Below, piece by piece: positions 34,401 to 46,158 of a stretch of 64,000 nt of DNA; within the stretch, counting starts at the first letter, position 1, and each line of letters opens with the position of its first letter. The notes under the pieces were generated by a model that saw only the letters and a list, made by a program, of their open reading frames with translations, was not told where the DNA came from and did not search any database. Both the position numbers and the translations under genes were made by a program. Source of the stretch: Takakia lepidozioides. Taxonomy: Eukaryota; Streptophyta; Takakiopsida; Takakiales; Takakiaceae. The stretch is taken from positions 54,668,221 through 54,732,220 of the forward strand of contig CM060731.1 in assembly GCA_030704615.1 (NCBI GenBank), written 5' to 3'.

Positions 34401-36827
34401 AACTAGCACACTTGTGTCTCGCACCTGCCCCTCCAAAGTGCGGTAAGAATGATGTACACATCGAGCAGGCTAGCTGTAGCCTTGTGAGATGAAACCCTGT
34501 ATTTAGTTCTCACGGAACAGAAATGGGGGGTAACATTGAGAACATAGGAACATCTGATGTTTTCACAAAATAAATTAAGTCTAGAGAGAGATGTTGCAGA
34601 TTGAATACCGCATGATTGATGCGAGTGAGAATGAGATTGCGCTCCTGCAGGCGAATGATAGGGCGAACTATTGGCAGCGCCCCATCGGCCACTGGTGCAA
34701 CCACCTCTGATTGGGCTTTGTATAACTTGCCATTATCAAAAACTTGGTCTGTCTTATAATACTGCTCTAAGATTGCCTTGTCTTCCTGAAAACGCTTCAG
34801 CGCTCCCATCAGTTGCGGGTCATCTCTCCCATTCAAACGACGGCTTAGAGCATCGATTCGGTCATCAAATGTCTTCATAGTGTTGGCAACAATGAGAGTC
34901 TCATCAAGGTCTAGTACCATAGCCAGGCACCGAAGATTCAGCATTGCAAGGCATGAAGCATACATGCCTTCATCTGTGATGAATCCCCAGAAGCAAGCTT
35001 CTGCCCCACCTTGCTCAATTTGTGTTTGTGATGGTGGCATGGCCACCAAGTGTAGTTCATGACCTCCTTCTAGGGAAACCACTGCTGTCTGCAAAAATAA
35101 CCAGAGATCATCGGGGTTGTGAGTACTGTTGGACACCTGAACAAAAGCTGAGTCCAGAGGAAAGAAAGACAGAATGCACAAACGAATTTCTGCCAATGCA
35201 CATATGCACTCAGACCACATGCCCAGTTAGAAGCATAGACAGGGGAGGGAGACCAGTTGAAAGGGAGTAAGGACATCAAGTTAATGCTTTCCCCTGACCT
35301 ATTGATCTGGTCTTCCAGAATTCGGTAAAAAAACCTTTATCACAGCATCAAATCCATAAAAGAATTCACACAAGGATTGCATGGAGAGCTGCAGCTTCTG
35401 GAGACTGAGACAGAGGATGGAGGCACTAGGAATGCAAGTTTACAAGGGGGGTTTAGGGTTTTTGCACTCCTAGATGTGTTTATAAGAACCAGTGTCAACA
35501 CTAAAAGCAACAACCTTCAAAAGTGACACCAACAACTCGATCACACAATAATCATGACCCCACCATGACAGAAACCGAACATGTAAGTACACAAAGTAAC
35601 ACCCACATGTCACCTGTCCAACTCGATGAAACGATAATAATGACCCCACCATGACAGGAATCTTACATTAAATCCGCAAGTGATCTTCTAATCTCATTAA
35701 AAACCAGCTATTTTGAGTCAAATCTTCCCTGAGGCTGGGCTAAACAGCTGACATAATTATCAGTGCTTCATGAATAAACAGGCTTACAATCTCAATTTGG
35801 TGATAGTAGCAATAAGTGTGCCAAGCTGCATCATAAGAACTCATCCCATACTGGCATCATTAAAATTTAAAGAATCAGGTCCTTTGGTACTCAAAAGCCT
35901 GAAGGCAAAATGATGGCCAAAGATTTAAAACATGACGCAAGACTGTCAATTTTGTGGCAAATGATTGCTGGGAGCTCCGAGATAGAGCCCGACAGATTCA
36001 AAGAAGGATGTTAGATATAAACCCAGGTTGTGGAAAGAATGGGCCTGCAGATAAAGCATAGTCGTGTGCAAGCTTGCCAATCAGCCAGGATGCACAAAAA
36101 AAACCAGTTCTCATCGAGGAAGTGAAGGAGGACCAAAACAAATATTACTATGTACATATCCTTGGCCTGCACACCCAGCCTCAGGGATCTATCACCATAT
36201 GAAAAATCAGAGCTATAAATAGGCAATGTGGTAAATACGCAGGCAGGAGCATGTTGAGACATTGCCTCAGACAAGCATGGAGAGAAACTGTCTCAACGGG
36301 ATTCACTGCCCAGCAAGAAGGAATTGTAGCTCAGAAGTTCCTGGAAGTACCTTAGCTTCTTTTTACAAAAGAAACTGAGATACAAAAGAAAGTACAGATA
36401 GGGGACCAGAGATGAAGGGTCGCAAAAGGTGCCATTCACTCACAGACATGGAGAGGTAACATCCAGTCAAGAGGCAGGAACCAGGTACAGAGACAGATCA
36501 AGTAGCATAGAGAGAGAGAGAGATGTGAGTGCCTACCTTGGCTTCCTTAAGGCAGGACGAATGCAGGTTGTTGAGACGATGGACATCCTTCGAGAGCTGT
36601 TGCTCCGAGGGTTCCAGCTTAAACCATACACCCTAGGCTATGGTGTGAAGTACCAGGAGGGGTAAGCATCTCTCACTGGGTACCGAGAAAGACGCGATGC
36701 GAATTTCTTTGCCAAAAAGATAGCCCAGGTAGGCATCGGCAGTTTGGGGAGAGGCAACTACTTCCCCAAGGCAATTATTCTCATCATCAAACAGATATGT
36801 CCACAAGGCGTCGCTGCTCCTTGCCAT
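25426..36827 (-). CDS. CPL1: RNA polymerase II CTD phosphatase-like protein (CPL1/CPL2 family)
   Basis: Plant CPL1/CPL2 enzymes dephosphorylate Ser5 of the Pol II C-terminal repeat in the nucleus and carry double-stranded-RNA-binding domains. Exons I can place (minus): 36827-36537; 35088-34619 with [26 protein letters not shown] (the FCP1 DxDxT motif) and [17 protein letters not shown]; 34424-34214 with [19 protein letters not shown] and [20 protein letters not shown]; about 33,760-33,569 ([16 protein letters not shown]); 33420-33350 ([14 protein letters not shown]); 32706-32601; 32462-32358; 32059-31415 ([20 protein letters not shown]); 28201-28105 (ds[23 protein letters not shown]); about 27,632-27,420; and 25578-25426 (C-terminus). 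Some exons of the dsRBD part remain unplaced. Oddities: an in-frame TAG at 36,633-36,635 inside exon 1, and a garbled fourth exon. This is the only clear host gene. Family assignment is strong; intactness is uncertain. Confidence 0.85.
28628..31020. repeat. Simple repeats in CPL1 introns
   Basis: A poly-G tract of about 15 bases is near 28,628. GA-rich microsatellites are at 29,486-29,522 and 31,000-31,020. They are intronic and carry no coding signal. Confidence 0.7.
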
Positions 36828-39170
36828 GGTTGTGTATCCCTAACTCTAGATTTTAGGGCTCCGAATCTCTAAACTGTTCAGGATTTCAAATTCAAGTTCT
36901 CATTTTGCTTCAGGGCTAGCTCCGGCGGTCCTTAGCACGGTTCTCCTTGGCCTTTGCATCAAACTTTGCCTGGGGTTTTCCCCCCGCTGCTCCCATCTGG
37001 AGATTCTTCACCAGTTCCTACTCAAATGAATATTCCGGACATTATAAGGTTTACGTTTTCTTCAGCCGTCGAAGGTCATCGACACTTTCCTTGCAAGTTT
37101 CTGGGCACTTCGATTGCTGTAGTTTGGTTATGGATTTCCGCCCTGGATGTTCGCAAAGAAACAGCCTCCTTCCAGCAAGGCTTGCAATCACTTCTGATGA
37201 AATCTCGTGGAGATCTTATCAGTGCAGGTGAAAGTTTCTTGGAGCCCGAAAACTTCAGTCTTCAAATCCTTCCGTTAAGTGCAATCCCCAGCTGTAGCTC
37301 CAACTTTGCATCATCTTCCCTTTCCCAACACTAGCTCGGATGTCGTCGTCTAATCATCTTGAGGACACATCCTTAAAGTTTACTCCGGTTCATCGGTTTG
37401 AACTCTCGACTTCTATCTGAGCTCCGTGGGCTGTAAGACGATAACCGAGGAAGTTACCGGCTGTAGGAGCAAGGTACCGGCTTAAGTTCAAGGATGTATT
37501 CTTCCCTTCATCCTTAGTCTTTTTTTTGTGACTGGTCACCCAAGCCTGACGCAAGATCTCGCATACCAGCAAGATTCACGAGTAGAGCACTACCATGAGG
37601 GCCGGCTTTGCTGATTTCAGTCCCTCATGCTAGGCTTGAAGTTCAGTGAATCAACTTGGCGAGCAAGAGGGCTCCTAGTCACAAGAAGAAGAAATGAGAC
37701 ACTAGCCCTCACCAAGGTAGACGGGGGCCAGACGATGCTCGTCACAGGGGGGCTTAGAGGCAAACGAAAGAGAGCAGGGAAGGGCACTAGACAAGGGTTT
37801 TTACGTTTATTAGGGCAACGCAGAAGAGCCGGGTTGCGTGAGGCAGGGGTGAGGAGAGGGGTGCTGCTTACGGCGGTCAGGCTGCGAGTGAGCCCTTCCG
37901 CACGAGACTCTAGGTTTTTATCTTGTTGTGATTAGGTTAGGGCCACCCCCGCGCTCTCATGCATCCACCCCAGCCTCCATCGTTCTGCGGGGCGTCGAAC
38001 CCTGGACCTCGCGCTCTTAGCGTTCAAAAAAAGCGAGGCAAGAAGAAAGGCACCGACCGGACGGATGCCGTCTCATCCAGTGCGCCCCACCTACTGCCCG
38101 ACCTTTCTGCCTGCTCAGACTCACTCACTCCTCCGCCCTGCCAATACCCTAATTCTCTTAATTATTTCTGCTCGCTGCCTGCCTTGTAGGCCTGGCTATT
38201 GGGTGCCGTGCTGCCAGTCAGCTCTGCAGGCCCACCATCTCCAACTGTGTTCTCATTCTATTCAAAACCCATTTCCATCCATCCCCACTTTAGTCCCCTC
38301 TCTCTCTCCCTTTCTCCCTCTCTCCTTTCCTTGTTTCCCTTTATCTCTCTTTCTTTCGCTGGGGCGACTTAAACACTAATGGACGAGGCAGTTTTTGGTG
38401 GGCCCCCTCCAAAACAGGACATACCCTCACGGATGAGGGTATATCTCTCAGGAAACTAACATCCACAGGGATGAACCGTATGAATGGGAGGGTACCTACT
38501 TCATCCAGCTTCTGCAAAAATTTCAGCTCATTTGACCATGTCGTTTGGAAGATTATAAGAAATTTGCAAGCTCAAAACTTGGGGTACACTCCAAATTTAG
38601 AGTGAAAAATTGTTTTGACCAGGAAATTATGTTTTTTCCTCACAAGACCCCATCCAGATTCCCATTGTGTGGTACCTAAAGCATGTTGCCCCAAATTTTC
38701 AAAGCAGAATTAACAAATCTTGATGAGGTTGCTTTGTATGGATAAACAGGGGGGTCTAAACACACCATGAAGCTCAAATGACATGTAATTCAGGCTTAGG
38801 GGGTCAAAATTTCCTTAGAATCATAATTGTTGCTGAAAGTGTTCCTTGAATGATGAACTACTACCTCCAAAAAGAAATTCAGAATTCTAACAAAAATTCA
38901 GGCAGAGATTTGCATTTGTTTCCATTTGTACTTTTGCCTTGTTGTCACCCTTCAGCCTGCCACCTAAGTCAAAGTTGCTGGATGGCCAATTTTGGGTACC
39001 CTTGCACACTAAAAAAAATTACTGACGGCAGGGCTTTTATTATTTTAGGGTGCCATAAAGACAGGCAGGTGCATGACATCAAGGCGCATAACTTTCGTTC
39101 AGAAAGTTTTTTCATCCGATTTCATCAATGATAATCTTTTGCCTCCCTCAAGTAACACCTCATTGGGATA
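36828..39170. other. CPL1 upstream region and intergenic DNA
   Basis: The first several hundred bases should contain the CPL1 promoter; no element can be named. A pyrimidine-rich stretch is at 38,270-38,360. From 38,380 the composition changes to a repeat-like sequence with no coding signature. Confidence 0.4.
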
Positions 39171-40261
39171 GATCGTGAGGAGCTCACGTGAGCCCGTGGA
39201 AACGTGAGCCGTTTTCACGCACGTTAACAAGCAGATTGAGAGAAAATGGGGCCTATAATTGAGGGCTTAGAACCTATACAACGCCTATAATCGCGCTTAT
39301 TATGAAAATGAAACAGGCCTCCAGAACAACTTCATGGCAACATGAGAATTCAACTTGTGGCATGAGTTGAAGACGTTGGTGGGAAGAAAAACCAACTTGA
39401 AGAATGTTGAAATGTCACATATTTATTATGTTGGGTGTTGTGTCTTCATGTCTTATATGTAGACTATGACGAATATTCCCAAACTGCAGATTGATCGACA
39501 AAGCAGAAGATCTCAAGTTAACAATGTCAAGTATTTCAAAACTTCTCATAGCAGTGAGTATATGAAGACATGGTTCATCGAGTTGAAGATGTGGAACAAC
39601 TGCTACTTGAATAGCTCTTCCCCGAAACTGAGGCGTTATTATTAAAGAAGATCATAGCTTTGCAGTGTCCAAAATGCAACAAAGACCGATATCGGGATGA
39701 TGTCCAAGGCAAAAAAATGTCACGCAAGGTATAAGCATCATTCCCCCTCGCATGGAAATTTTTTTCTTTAATCTTCTCAATGAACCGGTACGTCTATGAT
39801 CTAGGACGAGTGGCAGTAGAGACGGAATGACACTGATCCACTGCCTTGCAAGTGCCTCCGCGTAATCAGACATGTGGTAAGTTTGGAGAGGACTACGGAA
39901 AATGTCTGAATGTACGAAAAAAAAGCACAGTCCAGGTGTATTGAATAAGACTCATGCATGACACCACTCAGTACCACATGATATTAGTATAGTTCAATGA
40001 CATCCCTGCAGGCCAAAACATGTCCCCACAAATGCAATATACATGCAAAAACTACAAGAAAATGTGGACCTACTCACAAAGAAATTGGTCATCAATGTCT
40101 ACATCAGTTGGCGACAATGGCTCATTAATGTGAACTGCCTTTGTCTGGGTTGCCAAAGAGGATCAACTAGTGTGGTAGGCGGGACAATGGTTTCTTTCCT
40201 TTTTTTCCCGTCTCAGCGAGAAGCCTCTGTGCGTGCAAGTGCTTCCACTTCAGGAAGTTGT

Positions 40262-40696
40262 AGAGTGCTACCAGCCAACCCAGATGCATGGCCAACAAAA
40301 AGAAATGGGAAGGTATTACGTCGTTTCCCTCCAACTGCCGAGCACTTCGGCAAGGTGGAATCCGCTCGAATGCTTCTAGGACGTGTTGCAGGCACTACGG
40401 AAGTTGCAGATCCCGGGTATGGTCGGATCTACACTATGATGACCTCTACATCTGCTATCCATGACAGATTCTACGACATCACAGTTTCAAATTTCCCCAA
40501 CTACACCTATCCTGATTTTGTTGCCATGTTTTCAACAAGTTTGGGAAAGAGAGGCAAATTTGTACCCTACAAGCATCTTTATTTTATCTTCTTGAAACAG
40601 AATGATTTGTGATCCCAAACCGCATCTTCATTCACCAGGCCACCATGAGTTTCAACGAGGTGAATACACTTATGCAGCGGGATAGAAGCACATAGG
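40262..40696 (+). pseudogene. SWIM-MULE transposase remnant with all SWIM cysteines replaced
   Basis: Only the C-terminal part remains, aligning with copy 1 from the segment PTKRNGKVLRR through GTTEVADPGYGRIYTMM to the SWIM region, then after a frameshift FIHQATMSFNEVNTLMQRD. All three zinc-binding cysteines are Tyr here: TAC at 40,502, TAT at 40,508 and TAC at 40,568, where copy 1 has TGC, TGT and TGC. The His (40,574) is kept. Everything upstream of about 40,262 is unrelated. It is non-functional. Confidence 0.8.
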
Positions 40697-40979
40697 ACGA
40701 AGCTGACTTTCATCCAATGCAATTTCCATGACTGAGGAATGTGTGTCATTTTAGTAGTGAGATCAATGCAAAATAAATGGGATGGATAAGCATGCGTCGA
40801 CATGTTTCCAGTTTCCCATTTCCAGTGTTTTTTTTCCTATTTATCTTAAATGAATGCCACGGCTATAGGTCCCTCGACTATAGGCGCTACATCTGTTGAC
40901 ATGGCGTCCGTCACGTTGGCGGAATCCCACGTGGACATGTGGACTGCCATGTCATGTTGTTCACTGCCATGTCAGCACG

Positions 40980-41100
40980 CTCATGCCACATCACCCTCAC
41001 GCTCACGCCACGTCAGCGTGAGCTGACGCTCAAGCCACATCAGCTGCTGGTCCCCTACGCTCGCGCCATGTCAGTATAGCGTGAGCGCACGCTCACGCGG
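40980..41100. repeat. CGTGAGC palindrome cluster of Element D
   Basis: Multiple forward and inverted CGTGAGC copies are present, including a strong palindrome around GCGTGAGCGCACGCTCACGC near 41,076-41,095. The related cluster at 39,176-39,230 is on the other side of the transposase remnant. Confidence 0.65.
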
Positions 41101-41114
41101 TAGTGTCATTGGTT

Positions 41115-41300
41115 CCTTAGCTCTTATCCGGACTTCACTAATACTTGGGTATACCCGTCTTTGGACAAAACCAGGTACAGTGTCGGCATTGTGAAAAACT
41201 GGTCGAGAGCACATTGTAAGGATTGGAGATGGTATCTTGACTGTCCACGGGATCAGACTCCCATTATGGAGAATGCATTGAGAAATTTGGATGACAATGT
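41115..41300 (+). pseudogene. Fragment of a fourth ParB/MTase-like gene
   Basis: The frame reads SYPDFTNTWVYPSLDKTRYS then IVKNWSRAHCKDWRWYLDCP. This aligns with the Element B exon at 49,954 (PGFIDLWADSSNSQTMYT, DYSRYHLKDYYWYLDIP) and with Element A (YTPEMQKQWHPAHLVGCPWY). Only this one exon portion is seen. It shows that a fourth copy existed next to a fourth transposase. Confidence 0.7.
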
Positions 41301-41921
41301 TACTTACCATTCAGTAGTCACTACCCCGGCCATGACAACCCCCTCACCACTTACCACTTATCACTCACTATTTATCATTAACTAAGGGTCATTCACACTT
41401 GCTGATACGCTCATCGATACGGTTGCTGATACCTACTTGTGTTCATACATACACCCCCGCTACAGATTAGGATCCTACATGTCTGATTACGTGGCACATT
41501 ATCAGCGTGCTTATCATTGAGCGGTAACCCCGCTCATACCTTACCACCGAATCTTCACATTTTTGAACATTCACGCGCATATTTGTCGGCGTTAATCTAT
41601 CACTCTGGAACATCAGCATGTAAATTGTCTATCTCTCCATCTCATTCGTTGATGAGCTTTCCCTTGCAAGCTTCACGCAAGCTTCGGGGCAGTGCATTCT
41701 TGATATGCACAGATTATAGGCGTGATGCAGACACAATCTTCTTGCGCAATGGATCAGTCGAACAGTGGATCTATAGAGGCAACGAGGCCAACGCGAGGAC
41801 GAGGGAGAGGAGGCCCTGGAGCAACTAATAATTCGGGAAGGCAGAGGCAGAGCAATTGGGAGCACAATGAAGGGAGAACCCTACCTCCTCCAACATTGCA
41901 ATCTTCTGACTTGTGAGATGT
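41301..41921. other. Stretch with no confident gene
   Basis: A small plus-strand frame at 41,722-41,916 (MDQSNSGSIEATRPTRGRGR) is basic and low-complexity and could be a displaced N-terminal exon, but nothing supports this directly. Confidence 0.35.
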
Positions 41922-42110
41922 GTCGTGGCCCTTCGCCTTGAGGGCAGGGGGTCGGGACACAAGAGGGGCTGCCCTTGTGGTGGGGGTAGTGGCAACAATA
42001 GATGCAGGGGCTGAAGCACCCTTGAGTACCCAAGGCACTCAAGGAGGCGGAGGCGCTCACTAGGTGGAGCCCCGTACATCGGGTTGCGGTGGGGGTGGTT
42101 CCACGAGGGG
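41922..42110 (+). repeat. Repeat R, copy 1
   Basis: A GC-rich sequence beginning near TGTCGTGGCCC and running to TTCCACGAGG. It is nearly identical to 52,195-52,384 and in the same orientation. Copy 1 continues rightward for about 500 bases of similar GC-rich sequence; copy 2 is cut by Element C. The class is unknown. It contains a small hairpin around CTTGAGTRCCCAAGGCACTC. Confidence 0.8.
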
Positions 42111-42608
42111 TGGTGGTAGCTTAGTGGGTCTTAGTGGGGGTGGCATAGGACTCACCATGGGGCGGAAACCTTGTGGTGGGAGTCATGGGGAGTCTTGGGA
42201 CTCATCACGGCCCAATGGGGCCGTGTTGGGTGGGCCAAGACTCACCGCGACTCATCACCGGGAGTCGAGGGTTTTCATGGTGGTTCACCATAAAATGGCA
42301 GGGTGTTTTGTGAACCCCCACGGACAGTCACAGAAGTATATCTAGGGAGTAGTAACCCCGAGAACGGTGCAAGCCCGTTGGTGACCAAAAACTAGTGAGT
42401 AAGCGTGCGAGCTGGAAAGCGACCAAGGTGTGGGGAGCTGTTCCGGACTGCCAACATCCAAAGGGAATTTCCACTAGGCCCAAATTGAGAGAAGCTCTTG
42501 TGGAGGAGTGAAGGGGGAACGTTATGTCCCGGTGAGCAGCCGAAGCTCCGTGTTGGCCCGGCGGCCAGTTTGGGAGTTAGGCGCGCGCATCAAAGCGAGT
42601 AACTATGA
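42111..42608. other. Continuation of repeat R
   Basis: GC-rich, non-coding sequence ends where the truncated Element B transposase begins. No terminal inverted repeat of the Element A type is found here. Confidence 0.45.
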
Positions 42609-45600
42609 CTTGAAGGGGAGCTTACCTAAGTGAGGTGCATGACAAGATGTGTCCCCACCTTGATAGGCCAAACGCTCGGTGGGGAGCAGCGTGATCTTAT
42701 GACCACTGGTGGTTGCCGGTGCCACACGCACGCACCTACCACAGTCGCCAGCGCTGAACCAGAATTTGTGGTTCTTCGCTTCTGGCTGCCTGCAAAGCTG
42801 GAACAAACGGGTGAAGGTCGGTATCGGAGTGCACGTACTGCCTCTGGATATGAAGGACTTACACTTCTCACGATCGGTGGCTCTGATTGCGGATCACTTC
42901 ACTCGAGACCCAGCTCTGGTGCGTTCTATGTGCCAAACTTCGTCGGAGCATGTGGACTCCACCAGAGGCGAGAGCACGCTCGACTCATTATGGAACACGC
43001 AGAATGGAGAAGTTGTCTTTGTCCGCCCTGTGCGAGTCTGCATCCGACCCAGGAGGGGTGTTCAATTTCGTTTACAGGACCCGAATCTCTCTCCTCGCCC
43101 TCCAAATGGGGAATTCTGGACACCAGAGGAGTTCCCTCCGCACACATGCTGACAACCCTGGTAATCTTGTTTGGATCCCCCGATCTTTTTGTAGCTCGCA
43201 ACATCAACTCAGACTTGTCAGGGCCTTTGCCACCAACGCCACCCCTCAAGAAATCCCGATATCTCGTTTGTTGTTGCAGAGCTCAGATGAGATCATCTGC
43301 CGTCGCCAGATACAAATCCCGCCCCCGCTTTCCAGAGTGCTGCAACCGTACATTGTGCACTATCTCCGCTAGATTGCAAGAGGGCATGTCCGCCATCTCC
43401 TCAATTGACAAGTGCTGCAGAAAGGGAAAACACACATTAGAACAAACAGGTACACCCCACGACAGCAGACATGATTGGAAATGCATACAAAGCCAATGAG
43501 AATTCATGATCTGAAATTCAGGTACCGTTGTCATGCATGCTCCCCATTGTCTGTACCGGAAGTGCCAAAATGCTAGTCAGTCTTCCAACGCTCTCATACT
43601 GTCTTCTGATGCAGCCCCACATGAGAACCACCAGGCACGAATTGACTGGAACAAAGTATTCGCCTCCGCCATGCTTTTGGCATGTTTGTACTGTTTGCAT
43701 AGCTTAAGATGAATCGACCGCATGTCCGGTTTGATGTCTGCCTTGGTATGTTTCTCAAGGGACTGCATCCAATGGAAAAGACATGTTCGCTCTCTTCCTA
43801 ACATTGGCACTTTTGGATCTCCTGAACCGAACACAATGCGAACAGCATTGAAATTCGCTTGAGCACTGTCGGCCATAAAACCAGCGAAATTTGGGGATGG
43901 GACACCATGGGATGCCATCACGCGAATGAGACATCTCCACATTAGCTGCTGCGACTCCGCATCCTCCGATTGCATGTCACACACTGCAATTGACATGATT
44001 CGCTGGTAGAAAGGATCGTAAACATGACATGCCATTGTTGTCTAGTCTTTCACTCATTTCACGTGATCAAACATAAGGAAACAGTTCTGCAGATCACCAT
44101 CCTTTTGCATGCACTTGACAAGACTTACTCCGCTGCCCTCCCCGGCTATCGACATTTTGAAATTATACACATTGTTGGATCCTTGACCTGGGAACACGTT
44201 GTCTTGAATGTAGTCGTACATGCTCCGAGATTTCAATTCCAAAATGTTATAAATATACCCTCTGTTTGCAGAGCCCATCCTCAATGCATTCACCTGGTTT
44301 CTAATGTTCGGTGAGCTCAAGGTTGAGAAGTGATCCATAACATTGTCCAAGGCATGCATGTCCAGCTTCTTGCCCACAGAGTCCCCTACACTCAGAATAT
44401 GGCTTTCCATGAAAGTCTTACTTGCTTCAAGCACAATTGCGGAGGTGGTGGATGTTGGATTGCTCTCATACTCTTGTCTTATCAACTTGGATATTGTTTG
44501 AACACTCTCCCTGTAATCCCCCTTCGCCACAGGATGGTTGTGGAATCCAAAATGTACACAGGCTCTAGTCATGTTTTTCAAACGGTGAACATGTTCATAG
44601 TACTTGCGTGCTCCACACACTGCCAGACAGGAAGGCGCTCGTTTGCAAAACTTGCAAATGAAAGTGTTGGAGCTTGGAGGAACTTCACCGGGTTGACACC
44701 CTCCCACTCACACCGGTTGTGAACCTTCAACCGCTGGAAATGCCTACAATTCAAATTCTCGCACATCAGGTGCACATTGCACAGGCTTCTCCGGAAGATG
44801 AGGTTGTCATGATTTTGAATATTGGATGTTTTCATTCTGCACCACGGGTGTCCATCTCATCTCTTGTCCATTCCCTACAGGAGGCTCGTGACGGGTCCAT
44901 CTAGCCCAGGTGGAGGTAGCTCGAAGACGACATCTCCATCATAAGCATCCGGCAGGAACTCCATACGCTCAATAGGGACAGTCTCCCAGTCAATCCCCCG
45001 CAATTCACTCTGGAAACCGGGGATTCCTCCCATTGACTTCAGTTTAGGAATGACACTGATGAGGTGTGTCACTTGCAGCTTGACGACCGGCTGTGTTTGC
45101 ACAAAAATTGGGATGTTTGGAACGTTCTCGGAGGAGGAGTCTGAGAGCTCAACTATTGGGATGGAAGTAGTGGTCTCCGTCTTCACGACGATATTCCTTT
45201 TCTCTTGAGCAACAGAATCATCAGTTCCCGGGGTGACATATGAACCAGTGGACTGCCGTCGAGGAGCTCTAACGACCCTATATCTTCCTGGAGGCACTCT
45301 CCACTGACTCACAAGAATATTTTCATCCACTACAGGAAAAGGGGGGGGGTTTGCGACGCCGCAGCCACGCCACGGCGTCGTAAAACAACCCTTTTCGGGC
45401 AGGGGGAAAAACCCAAATTTGCGACGTCCGGGCGTTGCATGCCCGTCGCAAGGGCGTCGCCAAAAAAACATCGCAAATTTACGACAAATGGGGGTCGCAA
45501 ATATGCGAAACCGCGGTTTGCGATGCCGACGCGATTTGGGACGCCCGGGCGTCGCAAACCCCCCCAAAAAAATTATTAAAAAAAAATAAAAAAAATAAAA

Positions 45601-46158
45601 AAAATAAAAAAACCTACTCTGCAATGCAGAATTAGTACCATCCGAGGGTCGCAAAGTGCGACGCCCGGACGTCACAATTTAAGGGGGCACATTTGAATTT
45701 AGGCGGGAGAGAAAGAAACCTGGGCGTCGCAAGAAAAAAAAACCGTCGAAGCGAGGGCCCTCTTTCCCCCTTCATGCCACCTTACGACGGCTGGGCGTCG
45801 TAATGGTGTCGCAACGGGGGATTGCGACGCCGGGGCGTCGCAAACAAACAAACACCGCGGACTCCGCGGCTCGTCGCAAACCCCCCCCCCATTTGCTGTA
45901 GTGATCCGGTTTCTGAAATGAGTACTTGATCAACTTCCCATCGACATTGTAGACCTCTTTTTCGAGAAAAACAGTGCCAATCTGGTACTCGAAACACGTT
46001 GCCAGGAGATGTTTCTCCGCAATTGCGTAACCATTGGATTCGACATCCTTCAAGAAAGAGACAGGTTCCTCCACAGAGTAAAACTCCGCTTCAGAGGAAC
46101 CCATGGGGAAGGACGAATAATTCCGAGCTAGACGGAGCTCGAAAGTGGAGAGGCCCAC
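42609..46158 (-). pseudogene. MULE-type transposase, Element B copy (broken, 3' truncated)
   Basis: On the minus strand the order matches the intact relatives: N-terminus with IGTVFLEKEVYNVDGK (about 45,930), then after a 576-base CACTA-type insertion WRVPPGRYRVVRAP. Next are a zinc-binding region (CENLNCRHF; CKFCKRAPSCLAVC; HFGFHNHPV), MDHFSTLSSPNIRNQ, the DDE core (LMFDHVK, CDMQSEDAESQ, NFAGFMADSAQANFN, CLFHWMQSL) and an intron near 43,550. The last exon (MADMPSCNLAEIVHN) ends near HKFWFSAGDCGRCV. The SWIM part is missing because homology stops at about 42,610. There are several frameshifts. It is non-functional. It is closer to copy 1 than to the Element A transposase by motif wording. Confidence 0.85.
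45328..45903. mobile_element. Short CACTA-type element inserted in the transposase
   Basis: The ends are CACTACAGG and its inverted counterpart CTGTAGTG, the hallmark of CACTA (En/Spm) transposons, followed inward by poly-G and TTTGCGACG on both sides. The 3-base duplication ATC flanks it (45,325-45,327 and 45,904-45,906), as expected for CACTA. The interior is filled with GGCGTCGCAAA-like repeats in both orientations and has no transposase, so it is non-autonomous. Removing it with one ATC rejoins homologous transposase sequence on both sides. Confidence 0.9.

Larger units (their letters stand above)
39171..41400. mobile_element. Element D: degenerate MULE remnant (boundaries approximate)
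   Basis: It is defined by CGTGAGC-type palindrome clusters at about 39,176-39,230 and 40,980-41,100 around a C-terminal transposase remnant, followed by a fragment of a ParB/MTase-like exon. No target-site duplication was found. The subterminal motif matches the flank of MULE copy 1 rather than Elements A and C. Confidence 0.45.
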
